From: Fragum whitleyi
Taxonomy: Eukaryota; Mollusca; Bivalvia; Cardiida; Cardiidae
NCBI GenBank assembly: GCA_948146395.1
Contig: OX411552.1
Location: 49,149,258-49,213,257, forward strand
Direction: 5' to 3'
Length of the DNA: 64,000 nucleotides
Shown: positions 20,666 to 33,900 of the stretch, one piece after another
How positions within the stretch are numbered: position 1 is the stretch's first letter
How the letters are laid out: each line of letters opens with the position of its first letter
Notes under the pieces: generated by a model
Database searches by the model: none
The model's input: the letters and a program-made list of their open reading frames with translations, nothing else
Told to the model about the DNA's origin: nothing
Position numbers and translations under genes: made by a program

Positions 20666-20943
20666 TTTTGCCCCCCTTCGAAGAAGAGGGGGTATATTGC
20701 TTTGCACTTGTCGGTCGGTCCGTCCATAGACCATTTTTTATCCGGAGCATATCTCATAAAGTATGCAAGCTAGAATCATGAAACTTCACAGGTAGATAGA
20801 TCTCATTGAGGAGAAGTGCAGTGCCTAAGAAACATAACTCTACTCATCATATTTTGTGAGTTACTGTCCTTTGTTGATTGGCAAAGAATAGGCTATTGAC
20901 CTGCTTTTATGGGGGCATAAATGTTTTACAAACATCTCTTGTT
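20666..20943 (+). mobile_element. Rolling-circle-like element, one-unit copy
   Basis: Starts TTTTGCCCCCCTTCGAAGAAGAGGGGG (hairpin) and GTCGGTCGGTCCGTCC, has one tandem-core unit of the 939-1990 type (GGAGCATATCTCATAAAGTATGC), and ends GGGGGCATAAATGTTTTACAAACAT then CTCTTGTT. Confidence 0.75.
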
Positions 20944-21498
20944 AAAGTTGGTGCGTATACATACATTTTCATTTTACAACAGTGACACTATCCAGCCCCA
21001 TTGTTGTTCTCATTGTTTGGTGTTGTCGTTTCTGTGCAAAATATTGTGATATCTTGAAAATAATTGAAGGAGCTCTCTGGACCCCTGTAAAATATATGTC
21101 TATCAACCAATACAATTATTTGGAAAAAATCATAGCATTTTATGGATTTATGCCATTTCTACTTAGATTTCTCATCAAAATCCAGCACACAAAAGTCCAG
21201 CCTAAGGACAGATCACGCAGTGATATTTGTCCAGCCTTTGTGAGGTGAGCAGGTCATAGCTGTCGATGAATAAATTACAAGTCCGTTTATCAGGCCCTTA
21301 GATCGTTAATTCATAGGTCTGTCTGTCAATCATTGGTGTATTCCACAATGGATGGAGGTGCATTTAAAAGGATTTGTTTCTACATCTGAAATTTCAAGGT
21401 CACGCTAAAGGTTAAGTTCTGCAGCAAAACTGCTGCTTTTACCACTGGATTTTAAAATAAAAAGGCACATGTGTACCCCCCAAGGTATAGAAGTGCCA

Positions 21499-21778
21499 TT
21501 TTTAGCTCGGCTGTTTTCGGAAAAAATGGGGGGATTTTTTTAGCCTTGGTGTTGTTGTCCTTGTCGTTCGAAAGCTTTGATATTTTATGATATATCTGGT
21601 TCTACTGAAGGCATTCACTTGAAACACAATCATATGTCCACCATCAAAAGAGCAACATTTACTTTCAAGGGGGATAACTCTAGATTCATTTTGTGCAAAT
21701 TATGCCCCTTTTTCGACTTACATTTTTTTACCATCCTGCATTCAACAGCCGAACGTAGGCACCCGTAGGTGCTCTTGT
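21499..21778 (+). mobile_element. Rolling-circle-like element (GCACCCGTAGGTGC family), copy 2
   Basis: Starts TTTTTAGCTCGGCTGTTTTCGG and ends with the hairpin GGCACC-CGTA-GGTGC followed by TCTTGT. GTTGTTGTCCTTGTCGTTC follows the start. Confidence 0.75.
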
Positions 21779-22214
21779 AAAAACCTAATTATGGCCGAAG
21801 ATCAAGATCAGACGTTGGCGTGGTAAACAAGTGTTGTCTCTTCACAACCATTCTACTGTTATTCTTATCTTGAGTTCGTTGATTTTCGGTGATTATCCGA
21901 GATGTCACATTTGTGTTTAAACCTATTATTCAGAATGTTCGTCAACGAGATGATATCCCGGACTGGTAATGGAATTTCATCTATGGTTTAAACTAGATCA
22001 CTTGGCAGATCAGAGAAAAAAGCACGTGTGCAGCCTAAGAATTAATGATATCTTGATCAAACCAATGGATGATATCATAAGGATGGTTTCCTTATGATAT
22101 GGAGGAAAACACGGAGGACTAGGTTAGTGGAAAAGGGGTCCTCTGGATTATCGCTCATCATATTTTCGTTGAAATAAGTCAATAAGTTTTGGTTATCTTA
22201 TTCGCTTTAAACGT

Positions 22215-22419
22215 TCTTTTTCTTTCCGACTATTTTGTCTCCCACCAATAGGTTGCCGGATAATCGTAGACATATGTGGGATAGCAGCAGGAGGCTAGGA
22301 AAGTATGAAATGGTAGTACTGGTGTGAGAAATACTAGGACTCCATTGTTAGGTGCTCCAGCCTCCGTGATATAACTGAAAGATTGTTAGAAGCGGCGTAA
22401 AACTCCGTTCAAACAAATT
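22215..22419 (+). repeat. 5'-truncated SINE (tRNA-Asp family)
   Basis: Matches the body and tail of 19451-19730 from TTCTTTCCGACTA onward and ends GGCGTAAAACTCCGTTC; the tRNA head is absent. Confidence 0.8.
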
Positions 22420-22585
22420 ACTTCGCACGATGCCTGAAGTGTCCTATAAGGAAGGACCATTCAGGAATTGTTTTGTATCAAGTAACCAAAGAAAATGAGG
22501 CATTCTGTGTATTATTTAACTTGATCCCAGAAAAATACCATCAGTCTCCATTGGATATATTATTTTTTTAGTCTACCGAATTATA

Positions 22586-23023
22586 TTAGATGCTATTGAA
22601 ACTTCTGCAGGATGATTGCAGCTGCTGCGGATCCAGATTTTCAAAAAAATGTGGTTCGAACAAACAACTTTCGTGGGATGGTCTTCGTTTTCCTATTATT
22701 TTAAGATCGACTGTGAAATTTAAATTATAGGGCTGCAGAGGCTGGTTTGCTTGAACCCTCGGTAACGTTGTGGATCGGATACTGTATGGTGACATGATGA
22801 TGTTTCCTACTGATAATGGAATGGTACTCCAAGACTTGAGAATTACTTTTTGCTCGGTTACTCTATTACCGGGGTATACCAAATACCGATGCAGTAATAA
22901 ATTTCGAATTTCAAATGTAGAAATGCTTCAGACAATGTTTCAGAATTTAGCTGTTACTTCTTCTACAAGAATTAAACTAGGTTGGTCCATGCTAGACTCC
23001 GTTTGTAATTTCAAAACATCCAT
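22586..23023 (-). pseudogene. Unidentified broken reading frame, minus strand
   Basis: A frame of 146 codons from ATG (23023-23021) to a stop at 22586 is broken by two in-frame stops near codons 28 and 32. The 98-residue open part has mixed, protein-like composition (KVILKSWSTIPLSVGN, KRRPSHESCLFEP, LDPQQLQSSC). I do not recognise it. It could be a decayed transposon or retrogene; the opposite strand is also open for 86 codons (22770-23030), so chance is possible. Confidence 0.25.
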
Positions 23024-23029
23024 AATATA

Positions 23030-24914
23030 ATCTGTATATTTTTTGCCTTTTAATTTAAAAATAGCGTTACTGTGACGCCATGAAATTCACGATTTGGCGC
23101 GCTTTCTACAAACGACCCTATTCCCATTTAAATGCCCAGTGCGATTTAATATAAGACGTTTTCGTTCCGCCAATTGTACTAAAATCAAGCTTAATGAATG
23201 GTCATGACCCAAATGCTATATAAAATTCTTGAATCTAAATATACACATGTGAGTTGATTGAAATCAATATTCACATTTTTACTGTTCCAAAAATCTCGCT
23301 TTTAACAAAATTTTACAAAATTGGCCCGATGATTTTTTTTCTTCAAATTTTGATATTATTTTCTCAAATTCAAGTTTGGTTAATAGTGAAAGTTTCAAAA
23401 ACTTCACCGCGCAGATTTTTTATAATCAAGATTTAAAGGTTGACATTTTGACGTTAAATCTATGACATTGACGTTCAAATCACACCTAGATTATCAATTT
23501 TTATTTTTATTTATATGCGATCTATCAATATAAAAAGATCAAAATTCCAAGACGTGTTCAATAGCCTTTAAGGAAAAGGCCCTCGAATTTCCATTCCAAT
23601 ACATCGAGAACTTCGCGGTACACATGAATTTACCTAACACAAGTCTTGCTGATCTATGATCACAGTAAGAATTACGTCGCTATAAATGAACACTGATTTT
23701 TGTAAGTTTTTATCGCAAACTCGATGTTAAGATAAGATAAGATATTTTATTGCTCAAGTATATGTCATGGTAAGGGTTAAAGGCAATTTTACAAACACAT
23801 ATCCACAAAACAAAATGAAATAAGGAAGAAAATTAATTAGAACGTTTCAAGACGTTTTGTGGGTGCAGTGATATCATTATAAATAAATTTAGAAAATCCG
23901 CCAAGGAATGTTTATAGAAAATGAAAAATTTATTTGACATTTAATTTTTCTATACACTGAGAATTTTTTTAAATTCTTTTTGTGAAGTCACATGATGTCA
24001 AAAGAGTTTAGCGAATTTTTCGACGTACTGTGTTTGTCTTTTCCAAATTTCGACGTTAGGGTAATAAAGTTTGGTCCCCTATTGTAGAAATTCCGTAAGG
24101 TTTAACGTCACATTAAGATGCCAGCAAAATGAAAATGGGAAAAGAAATATCAAATTCCAGACAAATTTCATCGGGCCAATTTTTGAAAAATAAGTTTAGT
24201 GCTATTTTTCGGGTCGCATTTTTTGAAAATTAACCTTGAGTCAATCACATGTTTCTATCGTTGATTTTAAGTATTTCCTGTTTGAACATGTAAATGAATT
24301 CAATTTATTTGGCGTCATTTTGAAGTTAATTAAATTGAATCGTCTTAAATACGATCGCGATAAGAATTTAAGAAGGTGTCAGTAGGGTCATTTGTTTTAA
24401 ACACGCGCGAAATCGTCATTTTAACGACGTCATGGTAACGTTAATTCTGAATTGAACGTTGAAAAATAGACGCCGTTGAGATCGCGCTAAGACAAAGTTT
24501 CCATAGCTGCCAATCTTTATGCACTTAGGCCTATCGCAAAAAAAAAAGTATTTTCCTAGGAACCAAAGTACTGGTTTTGATTAAAGAATGATTTGCCTAT
24601 GTGATGACATGAAATATTTCAAGAAAAAGTCAAGAGATTCTTAAACACAGACAATTTGCATCATTATACTGGCTGACTCGGTAATTTGTGTACGAGAGGT
24701 AACTGTGTTGTTCCTCAATAAAAGTAGTCTAGGAGTTGCGTCCCTTATCTTTTTTTTTTTCACTTTCTTCTTTCACTCGCTTCTTCAAATTTGAGTTTCA
24801 TGTGTTTATTTAGTTTTCTTTCCATAATTAAAAGAACTTTTTGTAAAGACAAAACTCTGTGATAAATAAAGCATAAAGATTTACGACATACTATTTCCAT
24901 ACCGAAAACTGGCG
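23030..24914. other. Intergenic; no gene seen
   Basis: AT-rich with scattered CpG; no frame with protein-like composition and no clear repeat boundaries on reading. The last ~250 bp would contain the CCDC113 promoter; no TATA box is evident. Confidence 0.5.
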
Positions 24915-24929
24915 GTATCCAATAGCAAC
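24915..24929 (+). promoter_or_regulatory. Candidate X-box (RFX site) upstream of CCDC113
   Basis: GTATCC-AAT-AGCAAC ends 12 nt before the ATG. The right half-site AGCAAC fits the X-box consensus (RGYAAC); the left, GTATCC, has one mismatch to GTNRCC; the 3-nt spacer is within the permitted range. RFX factors drive ciliary genes in animals through X-boxes close to the start. Confidence 0.45.
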
Positions 24930-24941
24930 AAAACAACCAAG

Positions 24942-27900
24942 ATGGCGGACACAGAGACGAACAGCATCGATACTCACGACACAAGTAACGATGCTGGGGA
25001 AGATCCCCTACAAGATTTGTCCGATGAACAACTTTATCAGCTTGTTGAAGATACATTGTAAGTTTAAGCAACTTTAGGCTAAAATCCGTTCGACAGTAAA
25101 GAATAATTTACAAGATAGCAAGACCACCGATAACAAAACACTCTTTCCGGGGTTCGAATGTCACTCCTAGGTTAATTTCCGCTTAAAAAAAAACTAACAT
25201 TCAAATAGTCTCCGATGACCAAATAACATTGGAGTCAAATCTGATAGAAAGAAGAACTGAAGTAAATCAGGTCGGTATTCATGACGTAACTTATGAGAAA
25301 AAGTTGTGTCAGACATGGGACTCGAACCCACGACCCCCGGATTACTAGCATGGCGGTCTACCAACTGACCTAACTGTGCACCTGGTCATGAGTCTACCCA
25401 ACATCGATCACTGAACTCCTCCCCCTTTTATTGGCTTTTAACCAATTGGGGCCAGTCCCATACCGCTCCCAAATGGCCGAACCCAGCGTTCTTTGTTTAC
25501 TTCTGACACCATTCAAGTAACTTATGAGGAAAAGTTGTGCTCGACATTGAACTCAAACCCACAACCCCTGGAACACTAGCACGGCGCTCTACAAACTGAG
25601 CTAACCAGGCACCTGGCCATGAGTCGACCCAACGTCGATCAATACATTCATCAGGTCCAAAAAGTTATGCCTGAGATGGGACATGATAACACGACCCCTG
25701 AAACACTAGCACTGCGCCCTACCAATTGAGCTTTAAAGCACCTGGTCAATAGTCTAGACTCTACCCACTGTCAATCACTAGACTCCTCCCGCTTTTAACC
25801 AATTGAAGGTGGTCCCGACCCATACCACACCCAAACTGCCAAACCCAGAATTCTCTGTTTAATTTTGACACCATTGAAGTAAATCAGAATGGATAAGTTG
25901 TGCCCAACATGGGACTCGAATCTCCTGGAACACTAGCATGGCCTCTACAAACTGTACCTAACTTGGCACCTGGTCATGAGTCTACCCTTTTTCGATCACT
26001 ACAGAACTAAGAAATCACTCTAATGAGTCTACCCTTTTTCGATCACTACAGAACTAAGGAATCACTCTAAAGTAAATCTATTACTTAATATACATCTGTG
26101 AATGAAAAAGTTCTTTCCTAAACTTTTGATATGCCTCTTGATAGAAGGGATAATAAAATTACTGTATGATCACTTGTTGCGTCTGTGAACTGGCATCCGG
26201 CAAGTGAGTGGCGTCTGCTTCTTTGTCTGGAGCATAATTCTGACACCAAGATGTCCCATTGACTTGAAACATTGACTTGCTTTACTCCCATTTTCTGAAT
26301 CTATTCTGATCATTCTACCATCTCACACAATCATTGTCAAATTGCAATATCTTGATTAGCCCTTCTTGATCCAATCTCTTTTTCAAATATTCACTTAACT
26401 TAGTTCACAGATGGTCAATTTTAGTTTGATGGTTCACTTATATGTTGAATATATTTCCTTTTGGGAAATATAAGGTACAATTGTGAGTTGTCTTGCATTC
26501 TATCCTATCTTTATAATATTTCTACAGGCGTGCAAATGAGGTCCTTGCAACAGAAACTCAGATGTTCGAAAAATATCTCAAAAGAGTGGAACCAAAAGAC
26601 TTGGCTGGAATTACAGGTGGTTCAGGGACAACACCGTCACAGTCCTCCCAGGATCTGGTTAGACGGGTCGACAGAAAAAGGTCAAAGTCTCGGAGCAGCA
26701 ACATAGACAAGTCCCTTAGACTCACAGCTGAACAGAAGTGTGATATTGCTCAAAGAGAAATCGACGAGCTGAGAGAGGAAATTGAGAAGTTGAAAGAAGA
26801 TTCTGAGAAAGTGCTGGACACATATAAGGTAAAATTGGTCAGATGCTAAATCTGTCACTCAGATTTGAGTTGAATAATCATTAACATTAACCTGCAATTT
26901 AATATCTTAAAAAAGTAAGCAATGAAAAACATTGTTAGAAAAATGAAATTTTGCCATCAACTCCTGTTTCTTAAAGTAGAATTTAAATTGTCATTTGCAA
27001 ATTCTTTCTATTCAAAGCAGTATGAAATTTGACTTATGGTAATAATTTTTTTCAAGACTGTTATTTAATCTGATTTACATTTAATCTTATTTACAGAAAC
27101 TGAAAAGGTTTATTATAATGTGTATGGTATAATAAAATATTGTGTTTTAAAGATTCAGCATTGCCTTTTTAATCTTGTTTGCAGTAGCAAAAGTTATATT
27201 TAAGAAATTTATATTTGAAACCATCAATTTGTCAAATGAAGATGATTTTTGATATCCCCAATTCAATAGCAAGATATGCCCTGTGTTCAGGATAATCAGA
27301 CAGCACATTTGACATAAGTCCTGCCAAAGAAAGAATATTCCAGGTTCAGTTTGACTGTTTGCAAAGCCGGGTATAATTTGAAAACAGTTTAATTCATTTT
27401 GTCTTCCTGCGAATGCAGGGCTGAATCTAAATCCTTGTCATACTGAACCTGGAATATTCCTTCTATGGCAGGATTAAAAACAAAGATCAGCCCTGCACAA
27501 ATGTGCAATCTTAACTTAGTCTATATAACCTCATTTTTATTTTTCAACATGAAAGGTCGAAAGAGTGTATTTTCACAATAGATATTGACGAACAGTAAGT
27601 GCATCCAGCGATTTCGTTACCTTTGATTTTAATGCAATTTTTCCAAGGTTTTTATTTAGCTTGACAATATAAAGTACATATATTAAAAAAAGGAATATTA
27701 ATCTTAGTGCAATTGGATGTTATTTTAGGCTATAATGGAAGAGGCGGACCTAAGACTGGCTGAAACAAAGAAAGAGAATTATGAGTTTGAGAGAGATATA
27801 ACTAAAGGTGCTGTCAATGGTACAACAGGCAAAGTTGTGGCGGAGAAGGTGGTCAGATATTTTGAGGATAAAATAAAAGGAAGGGTAGGTGACTTATTGT

Positions 27901-30900
27901 TAACTGGGTGTTAAGTAATTATTTGTGATTCTGTTATGAAACATCTGGCAAACAAATATCTTTAAAATAGCTTTACTGTTTCAGATTTCAATTGGAAAAT
28001 ACTTTTTTGTGGTGATATATTGTGTAAAAACGAAGTCGAACATAACAGTTTTTAGGTACAAGAAGTTTTTGCAAAAAAATTCAGGTGAAACTTAATAGGA
28101 TGTTTATTGTATCAGGAATGTTTGTTAGCGTTTTGTTAGAGCTTGTAAATCTGTAATTGCTTGTCATTACTATTAAATATTCAATGTTAATTGTTGTGTG
28201 TATATATCATTGTTGGGTGATCAACTGTAATCCATGGTTAAACTTTGCCCTACAGAAATATGTAAACGTTTTCAGAGCAAGCATCTAAAGCTTATGATAA
28301 GCTATTATTCTGCAAAGTCTAAGATATTTTTTCATTAATAGCCAAATAGATGCAGCCAAAAGTTTTGCTATTTAATTTCTGTGGCTATTAAGCTATTGAA
28401 TAAGGCATTCCATTCAATAATTGTTTTTTTTTTCATACCACTAGTATTACCCAAGTAGTTATCTTAGACATTTGAAAAACTCTACATGTATATAGAAAAT
28501 GAATTGCAAAATAACAAGAAGTTAATTCATTTGCCATACAAAACATCTTTTACCCGAAATGAAAGAGGATTTTTAATTTTACCAAGATAAGTAGTTGTCT
28601 GTAACTTCTTTGAAGGTAGGACATGTTTAAGATTTCATTTTCTGGTAATGTCGTTATGAGTTTAAAATTTTTTGTTGTTTACAGGATACTTTGATAGAGA
28701 AGCTGCGATTGAAGAACTCCACATTGAAAGTACAGAAAAAGAAATTACATTTGCAATTGAAACAGGTAATAAATTTATCTTGGCCTCATTTATTCATATC
28801 ACTTACTATTCTTTACTTTCTTAGGAATACACATATCCATGACTGGAAAATTCTTCAATTCTTTTGCACAATCAGAGAATATAGCAATACCTTAACATGT
28901 GTATTAAAAGTTCTAAAACACCATTATTCCTTCTTATGTTTACAAATAGGGAAAACAAATTAGATGGGACAAGTGTATTTGTAGAATTTTTCCAGCCCTG
29001 ATGTCTTAATTTCTATTGTCCTTTGTCAAAATGTATAATAACTTTGATGCTTTCTATTAGGTCTTCTTTTATTAAAGCTGAAATATATTCATCATAAAAA
29101 TAGCAATTAGTGCATGTCCATGCGAATAGGAAGGCCGATAACTCTAAATTCATATTTATATTAAGCAGCAATGCTTCCCAAGATTTTTTCTATTCCAACA
29201 ATATTTTCTATCACATATATTTGTTTTCTTTAATTTGCAAGCACTTTTGATTAACTTCTGAAACTGCTTAAATGTGGACTGGTAACAAATTTCATTAAAA
29301 CAGGAAATGGTTGATAAAACTTTGTATATTACTTTCAGAAAGAAGAAATGGGTGAAGTGTTACATGAAGTTGACTTTAACCAACTCAAGATTGAGAACCA
29401 ACAGTATTTAGAGAAGATTGATGAGAGAAATCAGGATTTACTACGACTTAAACTTATGGCAGGAAACACTCTTCAAGTCCTAAATACATATAAGGTAAAA
29501 TCTTTTTACTTGAACAGTAAAAATCCATGTTCAGTCTGGAAAATTTGAATTTCTTAGATCTGACTTAATTTGTTATTGGACTGGACATGTATTCTAAATC
29601 TGAAACTGAAAACTGAAAGTATGGATGTAGGCCTGAAAATTCTAATGTGTTTATTTTGTATTTTGTTTAAGAAATAATGGTGTTATAGTTTTATGTGACT
29701 TAGCATAAATTATTGTTTGATAAATCTAATAACTGCATACCTCACTTGAAAATGTGATATGTTACTCAAAATTTTGCTGCGGTTAAAATTTTACAGTTTT
29801 CAATTAAAGATATGAGAAATAGAAATCAAACCCATCAGAGACACACCAGAGGTGTAATTCAAATTCAATTGTATTGGAGCTTAGAATTATCATTACAGAG
29901 AAAGAAAAAAAAAGAATTATAATTTCAGGTAAAAAAAAATAGAAGGTAAAAAGTAATGATACTAAACAAAATGCACAGGCTGTGCAGTATGATCAGAGTC
30001 AGTAATTTATGAACTCCACAGATTTTGTGCACTGGCCCTCAAGAAATTCTACATTTTTTTTATCAGCAAATCATTTTCCCTTTTCGCTCTTGAATCATTC
30101 TGATGATTTTCCAATATGTAGTTGAACATATAAATCCTTGTGTTACATGTATGTTTATGACTGACAAGAATGATTTGTGTGATTTTTAAATTTTCAGAAA
30201 AAGCTTCATACCTTGACCATGGAATCAGAGAGACTTAAATCAGAAATCACATCCAGAAATGAACTATTGACAAAAATTGATTCAGAGACAACTGGAGTTG
30301 AAGCAGTAAGTTTATTAACCTAGCCTTGTGTTCAGGAGAGCAAAGCACTTTCGAACGTTAGAAAGCACTTCCCTGTTTTCCTATCCTGAATGGTGTGCTT
30401 GCTTTGGGCATTTGTGATAATCATGAAGTGACTACCTTAGGGAACAAAAATGACAGATATAGAGGATAATTGTTTGTTTTAGTGTAAGATCAATTAATAT
30501 TCATTGAGGGAACAATAAAAGCTATATTTCACAAGTGGCAGGGCCATGAGTGAAATATTAATCAATCTTACTCGAAAAACAAATGATTATTCTATTTCTT
30601 TATTACAAAAATGAGACATATTGTTAAATTTCTAGGATATATATTAGTAAAGCACGTCATTTTGTGCAGGATTGCTATGCAACGTTTACAGGCGTGGCAT
30701 CACTTATTTTGCCCCGCATAGATAACGTCAGATAGGATGAAATGCACAAGAGCAGGGTATCAGTTTTTGATAATTTCACTGCTTTTGCGGTGAGATTATC
30801 AAGTGATAATCTACCGTTATTTCTCGATAAACCACCAAAAAGCATTAAAGAAAACTCGACCACTATCAATATTCTTGAAAATCTTGTGATTTACCGTTTG

Positions 30901-33900
30901 TTTGGACATTTAATCATCTGAAGGATGGGATCTATGAATAACAGATATTGTATAAATCTGAAAATGTTTTCTGAAAGTATTGAAGGGATTAGGTTTTCAA
31001 TTGAGTCACTTTTGTTGCCTAGCATTTTTAGAAAGCAGATGCATTCATTAGATAGATTGCTCCCAATAAAAATTGTTGGAAGAGATTGCTTTCGTATCCT
31101 GAACGCAGGGCTGAATGACATGTTCTGTCTTATAAGCCCTTTCTGCTTGTAGAAACTTTGTGAGGTTGCAGAGGTCATTTATACTTTGAAAAGATGAAAA
31201 TTTAAAATCAAACTAATGTAAATGAGGTATAATACTCGATACTTTTTTATTTTGATAATATTGGTTATTGACTTAAGAAAAAAATGGAAATGATTTTAGC
31301 GCACCATAGAAATAAAGAACAAGTACTGGTGTTATACTCTTAGATATGAACTTTCTTATAACTATTTCATCTACAAGATGCAAAAGATAAACAGACATGA
31401 CAATAAAAAGTGGGAGCAAATTTATAGTCGGCAATAAGGTGAGAAATATAGAAATTGCTTGGGACTAAACAGCCAAGGTTTAATAAGAGAATTTACCTCA
31501 GATTGGTTAACATTTGATCAAGTGTGTGACATTTCCAACAATTTCATAGGTGTGTGTTGGCCAAACACAGAGAAGCCTAGAAAGCCAAACAATACAGTAA
31601 GATTACTGTCTGCATGAAGAGGGTTAAGACCTTATCTACTATAAAGCGCATGGCGAAGACTGTGGTCAGACTGCACAGACTGGCCAGAGGTTTTGCTCTG
31701 CGCACATGTGAAAAAGTTGGAAATATGTCACGCACATGCTCATTTTCATCATATTTATCATTAAATTTTTCATGACGATTCCAGGAAAGATTTAAAGCGG
31801 AGAAAATCAACAGAAAATTACGCCAACAGCTTGCAGACTTCCGAGTACCAGAGGTGATGGAATACGTGTCAGAAAAAGCTGATCTTTATGAACTACAGAA
31901 GAAGGTCAAAAGTTGGGAGAGAAAAGTGGAAATAGCTGATGTATGTACACTTATCTTTGAAAATATCTCTTACAATTTCCATATAAAACTTTATCAATGC
32001 GAAAATATTATATGCAGAGGAAAATCCAAAAATAATAATAACCCTTTTGATTTGTAAAATAAAACATAGGCTATATTAATTTGAAGCCTGATTTTCTTTA
32101 ACAAAAATAAATACTTGTAGGTACATAAGTTACATTGAACTTTGGCCGAAATTTATATTCACTGTCAAATGAGTAATGCACCTGTTTTCTTTTGCTAAAT
32201 GTACCTTTGTTACATAATTTCTTTATTTCGGAATCATTCCAAGTTTTAACTTAAACAATTTTTTTCCAACCACTATCCCACACCCAATACTTGATTGTCA
32301 AAGCATCTAGAGATAGTTTCTACTTCTTTTGTCCATCTATATATCAAAAATGGTGGTCCAGAGCACATCTTCTACAATTGTTGCTGGATTTCTAAATACC
32401 CGTAACTTCACACAGTTGTATCCACAAGGAGTAGAAGTGTCATTTGAAGATTTTTTCTGTATCTTAAAGGTCAACCTCACTCGGAAGGTCAAGGTCAATC
32501 TTTTGTCTGGGGCATAACTTCTACATTTATAGGTGGATTTCAAAGTAATGTGGCACATATTTAATACCCTTAAGGCGTAGAAGTGTTATTTAAGCTAGTT
32601 ATGATTGTAGGTCAAAGGTAAAATGTCCCATTTCAAGGTCAGATATTAGCAGATTTACCTTTGAATAAGTTAATACAGTAGGAAATCCCATCATTCCATG
32701 ACTTGCTATTATCATTCTGTAAGATAAAACACCCTCTGTGGCTCTCTCTATTTTCCCCTGAACTTCATCTTTTCACCCATGATCATTTGTATCAATTTTA
32801 TAGAATGATTGATTTAAATCTCACTGCAAAATCAAAATCATTTCAAAGGGGTTGAATTATCACTACCTTCTTGTTATTCCTAATTTCTTAATTCTTCATT
32901 TATTATCTTTCTTTCTGTTTACCTTCTGTGTTTTAGGGGGAACAAAATACAGGCATTGGCATATCTTTTGTTGGGATGTTAAAGCTAAATCCTTTAGATA
33001 TTAGTATCTTGAAAAGGAAAGGGGAGAAGACTGGGAACTCAAAGAAACAACCTGACAAAATACAAGGGGGAGATGGGGACTGATCACTGATTTACATTAG
33101 AATTTTGGCTGTTTATTTGTCCTGTGGTATTCATAAATGCTAATATATAAATTGTATTCTGTTTGGCTGGAAAAAAATTCAATTCCTCATTGAAAAAAAA
33201 ATTTGTAACCTTGCATGAATAATAACAATTCAATTCCTTGTTGAAAACTAATTGTGTAACCTTGCATCAACAACAGCAACTAAAATTAGAATAATCTATT
33301 ATTTTTTCATGAATTTAAGACATGGGGTAAAAAGGAAATTTTGACAAAATTGAGACATTTTCCTTCACTTCTTTATGCAAATGCATACAATGTAGCTGTG
33401 TAATCAAAATTTCATTCATGCAAGTATCAAACCAATTATTCAGCCAATCAGAATGCGCAATTCTTCATAGATTTATAGATTGCACCAAAATGAATTTTTT
33501 TTTGAAATTTGAACCCAACTGATATTTTTTTTCAAATAACAATATTTGCTTTAATTATTAATGCCCAAATCAGCCTTTTCAGAGTTATAAATCAGTGGCT
33601 CGTTTTACTATACTTCTTATGAAAAAATAAATCATAAGTCAAAACCAAAAATCATACCTGGTGTTTTCATTCATTGTTAAATTCTGTCTTGCAAGATTCC
33701 GATGTGCTTATGCATGACAAAATGTGATATTTAGTTACTACCATAGAAGCAACTTGAATTTTTGACTTACAGAAACATGATTGTAAGATGTTTATTTAAA
33801 CAGGCCCCAGGTGTGCAACATAAGACTTGGTTTGAAGCAGTGTTCCATCCTATGTTCAATGAATGTTTGTATAATTTGAATACAAATCCAGTCAGAAGAT

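Noticed and set aside
32300..32640. Complete rolling-circle-like element
   Set aside because: Phrases such as CCAGAGCACATCTTCTACA and AAGGTCAAGGTCA recall those elements, but neither end is recognisable, so it was not listed as one.
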